A stretch of DNA of 63,227 nucleotides from Haloarcula rubra (GCF_019599465.1 NZ_RKLR01000018.1:1-63227); one strand, 5' to 3'. Shown: positions 32,516-41,126, counted from the stretch's first letter. Notes: a model not told the origin generated them from the letters alone. Made by a program: numbers and translations.

Positions 32516-33801
32516 TTTTCGTCCTGCTGGACCCGCTGTTCTGCCCGCCGGAGTACCTCGCGGACCGGCAGCCCCGTCGACTCGGCGACGGCCGCCGCGT
32601 CGTCGAACTCCGCGCTCACGTCGTAGACGTGGCCGTCGACGTCGCTCGCGACCTTCACCGCCACCGCGTACTCCTCGCCGTCGACGGTCACCGTCGCCGT
32701 CTCGAAGGTCCGGTCGGCGACCCAGCGGTGGCCGGCGCCGTGTTCTCGCACGCCCAGTGTCCCCGTCTCCTCGGCGAGTCGGCGGGCGACCCGGTCGGCG
32801 TCCTCGGGCTTGCAGACGACCTTCACGAGGTGACCGGGTCGGGACTTCTTCATCGTCGCCGGCAGGACCGAAACGTCCCGCGCGCCCACGTCCCCGAGCG
32901 AGCGCTGGAGGTCGCCGAGCAGTTCCGGCGGCGCGTCGTCGAGGTTCGTCTCGAGGACGGTGATGTCGTCTCGACGGAGGCGACTCTCGCCCTGCCCGAC
33001 CATCGCTCGGAGGACGTTCGGGCGGTCCTCGAAGGTCCACCCGCCGGCCCCGTACCCAGAGCTATCGACGGTCAGCGTCGGCAGTCGGTCGACGCCCTCG
33101 GCGACGTGAGCGAGGATAGCCGCGCCCGTCGGGGTGAGGAGTTCGGCGTCGAGGGGGCCGCCCTGGAGCGACCAGTCGGCCCGTTCGGCTATCTCGACGA
33201 CGGCCGGCGTCGGCACCGGGTAGGTCCCGTGGCTCATCTCGACGGTGCCGCCGCCGGTCGCCAGCGGCGTCGTCACCACGCGGTCGACGCCGAGGTCGTC
33301 CAGCAGGAGCGCCGCGCCCACGACGTCCGCGATGGCGTCGTCGGCCCCGACCTCGTGGAAGTGCGTGTCGTCGAGGTCGGTGCCGTGGACCGACGCCTCG
33401 GCCGCGCCGAGAACCTCGAAGGTGGCGAGCGCGTCGGCCTCGACGGCGTCTGGCAGGTCCATCGCCTCGACGATGTCGACCACCTCGGCGTAGCTTCGAG
33501 TGGGGCCGTGGCCTTCGGCGTGCGTGTGGTCGTCGTGGTCGTGGCTGTGGTCGTGTGAGTGGCCCGCGTCGTGGTCGTGGCTGTGGCCGTCGTCCTCGTC
33601 GGCGTCGTCCGCGTCGGTCAAAAGGACCTCGACGCGCGTGGCACCGATGCCGTTGCGGTCGACCGTCGAGACGGCGTACTCGACGTCGAGTGCGGCTTCG
33701 ACGGGGGCGAGGACGGTCCGGTCGGCACCGGCGGCGAGGAGCGCACCGAGAAGCATGTCGCCGGCGGCGCCCATCCGACCGTCGAAGGCGAGTGTTCGCA
33801 T
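32512..33801 (-). CDS. larC: LarC nickel-pincer cofactor biosynthesis protein
   Basis: A 429-residue LarC family protein: AFDGRMGAAGDMLLGALLAAG at the start, THFHEVGADDAIADVVGAA (about 145), TTPLATGGGTVEMSHGTYPVPTPA (about 185), LTPTGAAIL and ETNLDDAPPELLG, MKKSRPGHLVKVV. A His/Asp-rich loop (about residues 68-100, HSHDHDAGHSHDHSHDH) should bind nickel. LarC inserts nickel into the pincer nucleotide for lactate racemase-type enzymes. No larB, larE or larA is visible nearby, so partners must be elsewhere or the substrate differs. Full-length, with initiator ATG and no frame disruption. Confidence 0.9.
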   Translation of the reverse strand: MRTLAFDGRMGAAGDMLLGALLAAGADRTVLAPVEAALDVEYAVSTVDRNGIGATRVEVLLTDADDADEDDGHSHDHDAGHSHDHSHDHDDHTHAEGHGPTRSYAEVVDIVEAMDLPDAVEADALATFEVLGAAEASVHGTDLDDTHFHEVGADDAIADVVGAALLLDDLGVDRVVTTPLATGGGTVEMSHGTYPVPTPAVVEIAERADWSLQGGPLDAELLTPTGAAILAHVAEGVDRLPTLTVDSSGYGAGGWTFEDRPNVLRAMVGQGESRLRRDDITVLETNLDDAPPELLGDLQRSLGDVGARDVSVLPATMKKSRPGHLVKVVCKPEDADRVARRLAEETGTLGVREHGAGHRWVADRTFETATVTVDGEEYAVAVKVASDVDGHVYDVSAEFDDAAAVAESTGLPVREVLRRAEQRVQQDEN

Positions 33802-33847
33802 GGTCGGACCCTCGCACCCGCCGGAGAAAAGGCCTGCTACAGCGGCC

Positions 33848-34264
33848 TCAGGAGCGCCGGACGATGTGGACGTCGTAGGCGTCCTCTTCCGCCAGTTCGG
33901 CGATGGGGACCACGACGTCCTCCGTGTCCGCGCTCCCGAGGAAGACGACGCTCGCGTCTACGTCCCGGGCGACCTGTCGGACCGTCTCGGAGAGTTCGTT
34001 CGCCGAGTACGCGCTCACGTCCTCGTAGTTGAGTTCGGCGTCGTCGGTCGATTCCTCTATCTTCCGCCGGAGGTCCGAGGCGGCCGTCTCGGCGGCGAAG
34101 TCCTCGTGGGGGTCGACCCGGCGGCGGCGCTGGGCGTAGTCCGACCCCGTCGGGACGAGACTGACGGCGACGACGTCGACGTCCATCGCGGCGGCGTAGG
34201 TCACCGCACGGTCGAGTGCGGCCTCTGCGAGCGACGACCCGTCGAAGGGGACGAGAAATACCAT
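33848..34264 (-). CDS. Universal stress protein UspA family
   Basis: A 138-residue single UspA domain: MVFLVPFDGSSLAEAALDRAV, DVVAVSLVP, a central helical stretch and VVFLGSADTEDVVVPIAELAEEDAYDVHIVR. The GSG/GXXG phosphate loop is weak (GSADTEDVVVPIAE). A TATA-like CTTATCAAA (34286-34294, antisense) is centred 26 bp from the ATG, so the mRNA is probably leaderless. Function is general stress or nucleotide binding; no partner is evident. Confidence 0.85.
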   Translation of the reverse strand: MVFLVPFDGSSLAEAALDRAVTYAAAMDVDVVAVSLVPTGSDYAQRRRRVDPHEDFAAETAASDLRRKIEESTDDAELNYEDVSAYSANELSETVRQVARDVDASVVFLGSADTEDVVVPIAELAEEDAYDVHIVRRS

Positions 34265-34433
34265 ACCGGCGCTATCGCGCCCAGCCTTATCAAACGCGGC
34301 GGTGGCGGCAGTCGGTGTAGCGTATCGACCGGCGACCGAGCGGCGAGCGGACGGGCGGACCGGGACGAGGGTCGGGCCGAACGCGTCGAGAACGCGGCGC
34401 CGTCGGGCGTCGGCTGACGCGTGGTAGCAGTTC

Positions 34434-34524
34434 ACATATAAACCCGTCGCTGTCGCGTCCTGCCCGCCGGTAGCATAAAGCATATCTCTCGTGCTACCCG
34501 AGTTCTCCCTAGCTCGACTCTACT
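34434..34524 (+). promoter_or_regulatory. cdc48 promoter region with TATA-flanking inverted repeat
   Basis: Two TATA-like elements occur: CATATAAAC at 34435-34443 and GCATAAAG at 34473-34480. The second lies inside an inverted repeat: arms GGTAGCA (34469-34475) and TGCTACC (34492-34498), 16 bp apart. A dimeric regulator could thus bracket the start site (about 34503). The gene begins at 34525, so leaders of about 22 or 63 nt are expected. Confidence 0.45.
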
Positions 34525-36750
34525 ATGAACGAAGTGCAACTGGAAGTGGCGAAGGCGTACCCGAACGACTCGGGACGCGGCATCGCCCGCCTCGACCCCG
34601 ACACGTTGCTGCATCTCAAACTCTCGCCCGGAGACATCATCGAAATCGAGGGGAGCGACACGACGGCCGCGAAGGTGTGGCGTGCCGACCGGCAGGACTG
34701 GAACACCGACACGGTGCGTATCGACGGCTTCACGCGGCAGAACGCCGACGTGGGCATCGGCGAGCGGGTGACCATCCGCAAGGCCGAGGCCGAGAAGGCC
34801 GACAAACTGGTGCTCGCACCGCCGGAGGAGGCGTCGGTGCAGTTCGGCTCCGACGCCGCCGGCATGGTCAAGCGCCAGATTCTGAAGCGGCCGGTCGTCG
34901 AGCGCGACATCGTCCCGGTGATGTCCTCGACGAACCACCCGTTCATGCGCTCGCCCGGACAGGCCATCCCGCTCATCGCCGTCGAGACGGAACCCGAGGG
35001 CGTCTGTCTCATCACCGAGGACACCGAGGTCGAACTCCGCGAGGAACCCATCTCGGGCTTCGAGAAGACCGGCGGCGGCATCACCTACGAGGACATCGGC
35101 GGTCTCCAGAACGAGATTCAGCGGGTCCGCGAGATGGTGGAACTGCCGATGAAACACCCCCAGATATTCAAGAAACTCGGCATCGAGCCGCCACAGGGGG
35201 TCCTGCTCCACGGCCCGCCGGGCACGGGCAAGACCCTGCTCGCGAAGGCCGTCGCCAACGAGACCTCCGCCAGTTTCTTCTCTATCGCCGGGCCGGAGAT
35301 AATCTCGAAGTACTACGGGGAGTCCGAACAGCAACTCCGGGAGATATTCGAGGACGCCAGCGAGGAAGCGCCCGCCATCATCTTCATCGACGAACTGGAC
35401 TCCATCGCGCCCAAACGCGAGGACGTCACCGGCGAGGTCGAGCGCCGGGTCGTCGCCCAGTTGCTGACGATGATGGACGGCCTCGAATCGCGGGGCCAGG
35501 TCATCGTCATCGCCGCGACCAACCGCGTCGACTCGGTCGACCCCGCGCTTCGCCGCCCGGGCCGCTTCGACCGCGAGATAGAGATCGGCGTCCCCGACGA
35601 GGTGGGCCGGGAGGAGATACTCCAGATACACACCCGCGGGATGCCCCTCTCGGACGACGTCAACCTCGCGAAGATGGCGACCGACACCCACGGCTTCGTC
35701 GGCGCCGACATCGAGAGTCTCACGAAGGAGGCCGCGATGAAGGCACTGCGGCGGTACCTCCCCGAAATCGACCTGGACGAGGAGGACATCCCGCCGAGCC
35801 TCATCGACCGCATGATAATCAAGCGCGAGGACTTCAAGGGGGCGCTCAACGAGGTCAGCCCCAGCGCGATGCGGGAAGTGCTCGTCGAGTTGCCGAAGGT
35901 GTCGTGGGACAGCGTCGGCGGCCTCGACAGCGCCAAAGAGCAGGTCCAGGAGGCCGTCGAGTGGCCGATGAACTCGCCCGAGAAGTTCGAGCGCATGGGC
36001 GTCACGCCACCCTCGGGCGTCCTGCTGTACGGCCCGCCGGGGACCGGGAAGACGCTGATGGCGAAGGCCGTCGCCAACGAGACGGACGCCAACTTCATCT
36101 CGGTGCGTGGCCCGCAGCTGCTCAGCAAGTGGGTCGGCGAGAGCGAGAAGGCCATCCGCCAGACGTTCCGGAAGGCCCGACAGGTGGCTCCGACGGTCAT
36201 CTTCTTCGACGAACTCGACTCGCTCGCGCCGGGCCGGGGTGGCGACATGGGCTCGAACGTCTCCGAACGCGTCGTCAACCAGCTGCTGACCGAACTCGAC
36301 GGGCTGGAGGAGATGGAGGACGTGATGGTCATCGGCGCGACCAACCGCCCGGACATGATAGACCCGGCGCTCATCCGCTCGGGCCGGTTCGACCGCCTCG
36401 TCATGATCGGCGAACCCGACGTCGAGGGCCGCGAGCAGATACTGAAGATTCACACCGACGACACGCCGCTGGCACCCGACGTCAGCCTGCGTGAACTCGC
36501 CGAGCGCTCCGACGGGTTCGTCGGCTCCGACCTCGAGTCCATCGCCCGCGAGGCCGCTATCGAGGCCCTGCGCGAGGCCGACGACGCCGAGGAAGTGGAG
36601 ATGCGGCACTTCCGGCAGGCCATGGACAGCGTCCGACCGACGATTACGGACGACATCCGCGAGTACTACGAGCAGATGCAAGAGGAGTTCAAGGGCGGGT
36701 CCAGCCCGCAGCGACAGGCCGGCAGCGGCGGTCGCATCGGCTTCCAGTAG
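34525..36750 (+). CDS. cdc48: Cdc48/VCP-like AAA+ ATPase (VAT)
   Basis: A 741-residue protein with an N-domain (1-190; double-psi barrel [24 protein letters not shown]) and two AAA modules. D1: [20 protein letters not shown] (about 228) and [14 protein letters not shown] (about 288), arginine fingers [12 protein letters not shown]2: [20 protein letters not shown] (about 500) and [15 protein letters not shown] (about 563), [11 protein letters not shown]. This unfoldase feeds substrates to the proteasome and remodels complexes. Length and motifs are complete. The ATG is the family start. Confidence 0.95.
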   Translation: MNEVQLEVAKAYPNDSGRGIARLDPDTLLHLKLSPGDIIEIEGSDTTAAKVWRADRQDWNTDTVRIDGFTRQNADVGIGERVTIRKAEAEKADKLVLAPPEEASVQFGSDAAGMVKRQILKRPVVERDIVPVMSSTNHPFMRSPGQAIPLIAVETEPEGVCLITEDTEVELREEPISGFEKTGGGITYEDIGGLQNEIQRVREMVELPMKHPQIFKKLGIEPPQGVLLHGPPGTGKTLLAKAVANETSASFFSIAGPEIISKYYGESEQQLREIFEDASEEAPAIIFIDELDSIAPKREDVTGEVERRVVAQLLTMMDGLESRGQVIVIAATNRVDSVDPALRRPGRFDREIEIGVPDEVGREEILQIHTRGMPLSDDVNLAKMATDTHGFVGADIESLTKEAAMKALRRYLPEIDLDEEDIPPSLIDRMIIKREDFKGALNEVSPSAMREVLVELPKVSWDSVGGLDSAKEQVQEAVEWPMNSPEKFERMGVTPPSGVLLYGPPGTGKTLMAKAVANETDANFISVRGPQLLSKWVGESEKAIRQTFRKARQVAPTVIFFDELDSLAPGRGGDMGSNVSERVVNQLLTELDGLEEMEDVMVIGATNRPDMIDPALIRSGRFDRLVMIGEPDVEGREQILKIHTDDTPLAPDVSLRELAERSDGFVGSDLESIAREAAIEALREADDAEEVEMRHFRQAMDSVRPTITDDIREYYEQMQEEFKGGSSPQRQAGSGGRIGFQ

Positions 36751-37114
36751 CGCGCACCGCCTTTTCACCGCTGGCGAGTCACGGCAGTTGACTGGCGACG
36801 TCCGTCACACCGCGAGCGGCTTCGCTGTCTCACCGACGGACCGGAGGGGTTATACGCCACAGTGTGCGAGGTGGACGTAGGCGGCACGGTCGGACAGCAA
36901 CCTTTCGACCCGCCGTGGTTTCCACCGCGGGCCACGCTGTCCGTCCTACCCCGTCTCTCTAACATCGACGAGCGACGGCGTTCGCCGGGTGTGGGCCGTA
37001 GACGAGTCCTTCTGAGCCGCTGGACCCAGCGGAACGGGCCGAGAAATTACGCCGACCGACGGCGACCGGTCGACGGCGTGACCGGACGAGAAAGAGCGTA
37101 CCGTGGTGACGCCG
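36751..37114. other. Intergenic region between cdc48 and the CBS gene, with nested hairpin
   Basis: This 364-base gap between converging genes has no good reading frame. It contains a TATA-like GTTATACG (36849-36856, predicting RNA from about 36875) and a nested fold. An outer 8-bp stem (36891-36898 with 36936-36943) encloses a hairpin of arms 36909-36918 and 36922-36931 with one mismatch, around a TTT loop. This resembles a small RNA gene; an archaeal H/ACA guide is possible because of the asymmetric internal loop (10 and 4 nt) but is unproven. No other feature is seen. Confidence 0.4.
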
Positions 37115-38257
37115 CTACAGTTCGCCCAGTTTCCGGAGGAGTTGACCGCGGTACTCCTCGTCGGCCTGCACGCCCTTCAGTTCGAGGACGTTCCGCTCTA
37201 GCTTATCGAGCGCGACGTTGAACGCCGTCGAGGCGCCGTACCCCTCGCCGGAACCGGCGGCCTGCCCCTTGTTGGTCCGGAGGCGAATCTGGCACTGGAT
37301 GAGCGGCGTGCCGCGGAGTTTTTCCTTGTGTTCGTGGAACCGGACGTGGGCGTGCTGGACCTGCATCGCCTGGTACTTGTCGGCGACGTCGCCGATGTCG
37401 GCCCGGATGTCCTCGCGACTGATGGTGTCCAGCAGTGAGATGTTGGTAATCTGGACGTCCATGTGGTCCTCCTCGGTGTAGGTCAGTGCCCGGAGGACGT
37501 CCGTCTTGGTGAGGATGCCGACGACGTGGCTGTCGTCGTCGTCCGCGGTCACCGCCAGTCCGGCGAAGTCGTTCTCCAGCATCCGCTCGACGGCGTCGCG
37601 CACCGAGTCGCCGAGGTTGGCCGTCTCGACGGGGCTGTTCATCACGTCGTAGACCGGCAGGTCGAGGACCCGTTCGATTTCGCCCGAGCGGTCGCCCCGC
37701 GTGGCCTTGTTCATGTCCCTGACGACGACGTCGACGATGTCGTGTCGGGTGACCATCCCCGTGAGAGACTCGGTGTCGTCTAGCACCGGCAGTCGGGAGA
37801 TGCCGTGCTTCCGGAGGAGGTTGACTACCTGCCCGACGTTGGTGTCCTCCCGGATGGTGATGACGTCCTCGGTGTATATCTGGTCGATAGTCAGCGCATC
37901 CAGGTTCTCGAGGACCGCTTCGAGGATGTCGTCCTCGGTGACGATGCCCCAGAGGTCGTCCCCCTGGAACACCGGGGCAATCTTCGTCCCGCCCTCGACC
38001 AGGACGCGCGCGACCTCGCGCACGTCGTCGGTTCGCTCGACTTTCGGCGCCGAGCGAGTCATCGCCCCCGCCTTCGCGTCGTCCTCGACGTGGGACTGGA
38101 CCAACTGCTTCTGCGTGATGACGCCAGCGTACGCACCGTCCTCGGTGACGATGATGCCCTTCGGGTTCTCCCGTTCGAAGATGGAACGGACCTTCCCGAG
38201 GCGCTTGTTGGCGTCGACCTCGACGAACTCTCTGGTGGCGATGTCAGCAATGTCCAT
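37115..38257 (-). CDS. Four-CBS-domain protein with HPF/RaiA-like C-terminus
   Basis: A 380-residue protein. Four CBS motifs are visible in residues 1-275, each of form VMT/ADI...V...AGVIT..D or LPVLDDTESLTGMVTRHDIV. The C-terminal 95 residues (VQITNISLLDTISREDIRADIGDVADKYQAMQ...) follow the beta-alpha-beta pattern of ribosome hibernation factors (HPF/sigma-54 modulation family). The combination suggests an adenine-nucleotide-sensing ribosome silencer. An inverted repeat lies between TATA-like box and start (see 38262-38288). The hibernation role is inferred from the fold pattern. Confidence 0.8.
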   Translation of the reverse strand: MDIADIATREFVEVDANKRLGKVRSIFERENPKGIIVTEDGAYAGVITQKQLVQSHVEDDAKAGAMTRSAPKVERTDDVREVARVLVEGGTKIAPVFQGDDLWGIVTEDDILEAVLENLDALTIDQIYTEDVITIREDTNVGQVVNLLRKHGISRLPVLDDTESLTGMVTRHDIVDVVVRDMNKATRGDRSGEIERVLDLPVYDVMNSPVETANLGDSVRDAVERMLENDFAGLAVTADDDDSHVVGILTKTDVLRALTYTEEDHMDVQITNISLLDTISREDIRADIGDVADKYQAMQVQHAHVRFHEHKEKLRGTPLIQCQIRLRTNKGQAAGSGEGYGASTAFNVALDKLERNVLELKGVQADEEYRGQLLRKLGEL

Positions 38258-38261
38258 CGTG

Positions 38262-38288
38262 CTTCACGTCCGCAGATTCTACGTGAAG
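38262..38288 (-). promoter_or_regulatory. 8-bp inverted repeat over the CBS gene transcription start
   Basis: Arms CTTCACGT (38262-38269) and ACGTGAAG (38281-38288) are exact and 11 bp apart. The TATA-like TTATCAA (38291-38297, antisense) predicts transcription from about 38268, so the repeat covers the space from box to start. A repressor bound here would block initiation; in RNA it would not fully form. Operator status is inferred. Confidence 0.5.
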
Positions 38289-38364
38289 GGTTATCAAGGT
38301 TGGTTTACTTCCCGAGTCGCGAGAGGTGGGCCAAACTTTAGGAACCCCGGGCCGTCTGTCAGAT

Positions 38365-38673
38365 ATGCTTCCCGACATCGGTGTGTTTGGCCCCTACACG
38401 TATCTGGTGACGGAGGTGGTCTGGGGGACCGTCGCGCTGGTGTTGCTGTGGCGGGCCGACGCCCTCCGTCTCGCCGGCCGGACCATCGTCGTGCTCTACC
38501 CGGTCGCGTACGTCTGGGACTGGTACACCCTCGAAGTGGGCGTGTTCGCCATCCGACTTCGGACCGGCGTCGACCTGCTTGGCATCCCTATCGAGGAACA
38601 CATCTTCATGGTCGTCGTCCCGGCACTCGTGTTGGGTATCCACGAGAACCTCCGTCGCCGCGACGAGTCCTGA
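38365..38673 (+). CDS. Single-domain lycopene-cyclase-like membrane protein
   Basis: A 102-residue protein with three membrane helices. The sequence PYTYLVTEVVWG, YPVAYVWDWYTLEVGVFAIR, GIPIEEHIFMVVVPALV is the lycopene cyclase (CrtYcd/heterodimeric LCYB) repeat; the EExxF-type acidic patch (IEEHIF) is conserved. A complete heterodimeric cyclase needs two such domains, so a second subunit gene may exist elsewhere, or this one may have another role. The TATA-like TTTA at 38337-38340 lies about 26 bp before the ATG (leaderless). Confidence 0.8.
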   Translation: MLPDIGVFGPYTYLVTEVVWGTVALVLLWRADALRLAGRTIVVLYPVAYVWDWYTLEVGVFAIRLRTGVDLLGIPIEEHIFMVVVPALVLGIHENLRRRDES

Positions 38674-38780
38674 GGTCGTATCACACACCGTAGATGTGGA
38701 CTTCCGGTCGTTAGCCTATCCACGAGACGAGTCAACGCTGGTAACTATCGAGATTCGGGCCCGACGACGTCGTGCGGTTA

Positions 38781-38796
38781 TTAGGAGTATATATTC
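38781..38796 (+). promoter_or_regulatory. Imperfect palindrome upstream of HTH gene
   Basis: GGAG and CTCC arms flank an AT-rich centre (tatatatt); only one base pair of the 16-bp palindrome mismatches. It lies about 46 bp upstream of a second TATA-like CGTATATG (38827-38834), from which a 10-nt leader to the HTH gene start would result. It could be an operator for autoregulation, or itself the TATA box of a longer transcript. Confidence 0.35.
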
Positions 38797-38863
38797 TCCC
38801 GAGACGTGCATACACTTCCCACAGAACGTATATGTGGCTTCGACTTCATGATTTCACACAGAC

Positions 38864-39355
38864 ATGAGTCAGGACACGCCGACGCCCCGAATCGAACTGT
38901 ACGTCCGGTCGCTGCTCCCGGACGGGGCCCACGAGCGACAGGAAGCCGTCATCGACCACCTCGACCGACTCGACCGTGAGGACGAAATCGCCGGGTACAA
39001 CGTCGTCGTCTGGGGGAAGCAGATAGCTCCCGAGTCGGCCGCCGCCAACACCGAAGAGGGGAAGTACATCCTCAACCGCGTCGCCGAGTTCCGACAGTGG
39101 GCGCTCTCGAGCAACGTCTCGCTGGAGTCGTTCTACCAGACCAGCGAGGTCGAGTCGGAGGTCACCGACGGCGCGTACGACGCGATGGTCCTCCCGGTCA
39201 TGGGACTGGCCGAGTACCACGACGGCGAACTCGCACACGTCGCGCCCTGCACGGACGGCGACGTCGTCCACACGATTATGGACCGGGTCGAGCGCCTCGA
39301 GAACGGTGCACCACCGGCGCTCGAACAGACCGCCGCCGACGTGAGTATCGTCTGA
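38864..39355 (+). CDS. Haloarchaeal HTH-domain regulator
   Basis: A 163-residue protein. It resembles a family of haloarchaeal HTH-domain proteins with the opening RIELYVRSLLPDGAHERQEAVIDHLDRL and the following strand YNVVVWGKQ; a helical middle (ILNRVAEFRQWALSSNVSLESFY) carries the putative DNA-reading helix. Then come MVLPVMGLAEYHDGELAHVAPC and a C-terminal helix. Function is probably transcriptional. The next gene converges on it with 2 bases between the stops. The operator above may be its own. Confidence 0.65.
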   Translation: MSQDTPTPRIELYVRSLLPDGAHERQEAVIDHLDRLDREDEIAGYNVVVWGKQIAPESAAANTEEGKYILNRVAEFRQWALSSNVSLESFYQTSEVESEVTDGAYDAMVLPVMGLAEYHDGELAHVAPCTDGDVVHTIMDRVERLENGAPPALEQTAADVSIV

Positions 39356-39357
39356 CC

Positions 39358-39714
39358 TTACGCCTCCGTTCTGAGCGTCTCGACGTACGGCCCGACGGCC
39401 TCGGCGTCGGCCAGTTCGTCCAGTACCACGTCGGCGTCCACCGCCAGCACGTAGGCGGGTCGACCTTTGCCCGTCGCGGACGTCGTCTGGTCTTTCTCCA
39501 GTAGCCCGTCGTCGGCCAGCGACCGCAGCGCCGAGATGACTTCCTGCCGCTCGACGCCGCCGAAGGGGTCCCGGCTCAGGTCGTCGAGGTGAGCCTTCGC
39601 CGCCTGCGTCACGTCGTAGGAGTGCGCCGGCGTCTCGTCCGCCAGCGACAGTTCCACGACTGACAGGAGCACGAACTGTTCGAACGACCGCGTCGACCGG
39701 AGAGTCTCCTCCAT
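39358..39714 (-). CDS. Winged-helix protein, Cdc6-C-terminal/PadR-like
   Basis: A 118-residue protein: SFEQFVLLSVVELSLADETPAHSYDVTQAAKAHLDDLS, then the reading helix and wing VERQEVISALRSLADDGLLEKDQTTSATGKGRPAYVLAVDADVVLDEL. This is a winged-helix fold resembling the C-terminal domain of Orc1/Cdc6 or PadR regulators. It carries no ATPase. It lies 416 bases upstream of, and divergent from, the trp operon, with the tRNA-Val gene in between, so it could regulate it; that is only positional. Confidence 0.6.
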   Translation of the reverse strand: MEETLRSTRSFEQFVLLSVVELSLADETPAHSYDVTQAAKAHLDDLSRDPFGGVERQEVISALRSLADDGLLEKDQTTSATGKGRPAYVLAVDADVVLDELADAEAVGPYVETLRTEA

Positions 39715-39877
39715 ATATGTCGCTACGCTGGCTCGTCTAAGAAACTACTGGAACGTTCCCGTGCGTGGGATATCGGGGGGTTGCCTCACGGTTCTACGTG
39801 GGCGAGGCTATCCACGTCGCGTCGGTCGACGAGCGCCGGAACGCGTTGCTCGGCGGTGAGCGTCGCGAGAACGGAGA

Positions 39878-39952
39878 TGGGTTCGGGCGGATTTGAACCG
39901 CCGGCCTCCTCCATGTCAAGGAGGTGTCATAACCGACCTAGACCACGAACCC
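39878..39952 (-). tRNA. tRNA-Val (anticodon GAC)
   Basis: A 75-nt cloverleaf on the minus strand: the acceptor GGGTTCG pairs with CGAACCC, discriminator A73. The anticodon stem CCTCC/GGAGG holds loop TTGACAT, anticodon GAC (valine, reading GUC). T-arm GGCGG-TTCAAAT-CCGCC is intact. There is no intron and no encoded CCA. An AT-rich TATA-like stretch (about 39986-39996 antisense) may be the promoter. Confidence 0.93.
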
Positions 39953-40082
39953 TCGCTGCCTCGTACACTTCCCTGTTGCCGGGGGGTATAATTGAAGGTT
40001 TCGAATTCCGGACCCGAACGTCGTCTGTTGATTGTGCCCACACGTCTCCGAGACGGTGGTCGGCCCGATAGCCTTAAGTCAG

Positions 40083-40098
40083 TGTACGGATTTGTACA
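40083..40098 (+). promoter_or_regulatory. TGTAC-N6-GTACA operator upstream of trp operon
   Basis: The palindromic arms are 40083-40087 and 40094-40098, and the right arm reads TGTACA. It lies just downstream of a TATA-like CTTAAGT (40073-40079) and 33 bp before the trpD start, covering the expected transcription start. In Methanothermobacter the repressor TrpY binds TGTACA boxes, so a similar tryptophan-responsive regulator is possible. The regulator here is not identified. Confidence 0.55.
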
Positions 40099-40130
40099 TC
40101 ACAACACGAAATAGCTCATTGGTGAATGTC

Positions 40131-41126
40131 ATGCAGGAGTACATCGAACGCGTCACAGACGGCGAGGACTTGACACAGGACGAGGCACGCGAGGTCGCGA
40201 CGCTCGTCTTCGAGGAAGCGACGGAGGCCCAAATCGGCGCGCTGTTGACCGCGCTCCGGGCGAAAGGCGAGACGGAGAGCGAGATTGCCGGGTTCGCAGA
40301 GGGGATGCGTGACGCCGCCCGGACCATCGAACCGGACCGCGAGGGACTGGTCGACACCTGCGGGACCGGCGGCGACGACTACGACACCATCAACGTCTCC
40401 ACGACGAGCGCCATCGTCGCGGCGGGTGCGGGCGTCCCAATCGCGAAACACGGGAACTACTCGGTGTCGTCGTCCTCGGGTAGCGCGGACGTGCTGGAAG
40501 TGGCCGGCGTCGACGTCGACGCCGAACCGCCGGCCGTCGAGGAACGCATCGAACGCGACGGCATCGGCTTCATGCTCGCCCCCGTCTTCCACCCCGCGAT
40601 GAAGGCCGTCATCGGGCCGCGAAAGGAACTCGGGATGCGAACCGTCTTCAACATCCTCGGACCGCTGACGAACCCCGCCGACGCCGACGCGCAGGTGCTG
40701 GGCGTCTACGACCCGGACCTCGTTCCGGTCATGGCCGAGGCGCTGGCCCGACTCGACGTCGAGCGAGCGCTCGTCGTCCACGGGAGTGGGATGGACGAAA
40801 TCGCCATCCACGGCGAGACGACCGTCGCCGAGGTGACCGGCGACTCCATCTCGGAGTACAGCATCACACCCGAAGACATCGGACTGGAGACCCACGACAT
40901 CGAGGCCGTCGCCGGCGGGTCTCCCGAGGAGAACGCCGAGGACCTGCGCGGCATCGTCTCCGGCGAGGTCACCGGCGCGAAACGCGACATCATCCTCGCG
41001 AACGCCGGCGCGGCCATCTACGTCGCCGGCGTCGCCGAGACGCACACGGAGGGCGTCGAACTCGCCCGAGAGGCCATCGACTCGGGCGCGGCCGCCGAGA
41101 AGCTAGAGGACCTCGTCGGCGCATGA
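40131..41126 (+). CDS. trpD: Anthranilate phosphoribosyltransferase
   Basis: A 331-residue enzyme that transfers phosphoribose from PRPP to anthranilate. Visible motifs: DTCGTGGDDYDTINVSTTSAIVAAGAGVPIAKHGNYSVSSSSGSADVLE (about 78-126; GTGGD phosphate loop, NVST, KHGN), HPAMKAVIGPRKELGMRTVFNILGPLTNP (about 163). The ATG I chose follows GGTGA. It is the first gene of trpDFEG, with ATGA overlap to trpF. Residues are complete; function is secure by family. Confidence 0.95.
   Translation: MQEYIERVTDGEDLTQDEAREVATLVFEEATEAQIGALLTALRAKGETESEIAGFAEGMRDAARTIEPDREGLVDTCGTGGDDYDTINVSTTSAIVAAGAGVPIAKHGNYSVSSSSGSADVLEVAGVDVDAEPPAVEERIERDGIGFMLAPVFHPAMKAVIGPRKELGMRTVFNILGPLTNPADADAQVLGVYDPDLVPVMAEALARLDVERALVVHGSGMDEIAIHGETTVAEVTGDSISEYSITPEDIGLETHDIEAVAGGSPEENAEDLRGIVSGEVTGAKRDIILANAGAAIYVAGVAETHTEGVELAREAIDSGAAAEKLEDLVGA

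Noticed and set aside
39781-40071. A protein-coding frame across the tRNA-Val region.
   Set aside because: It overlaps the tRNA in the antisense direction and has no coherent protein pattern.
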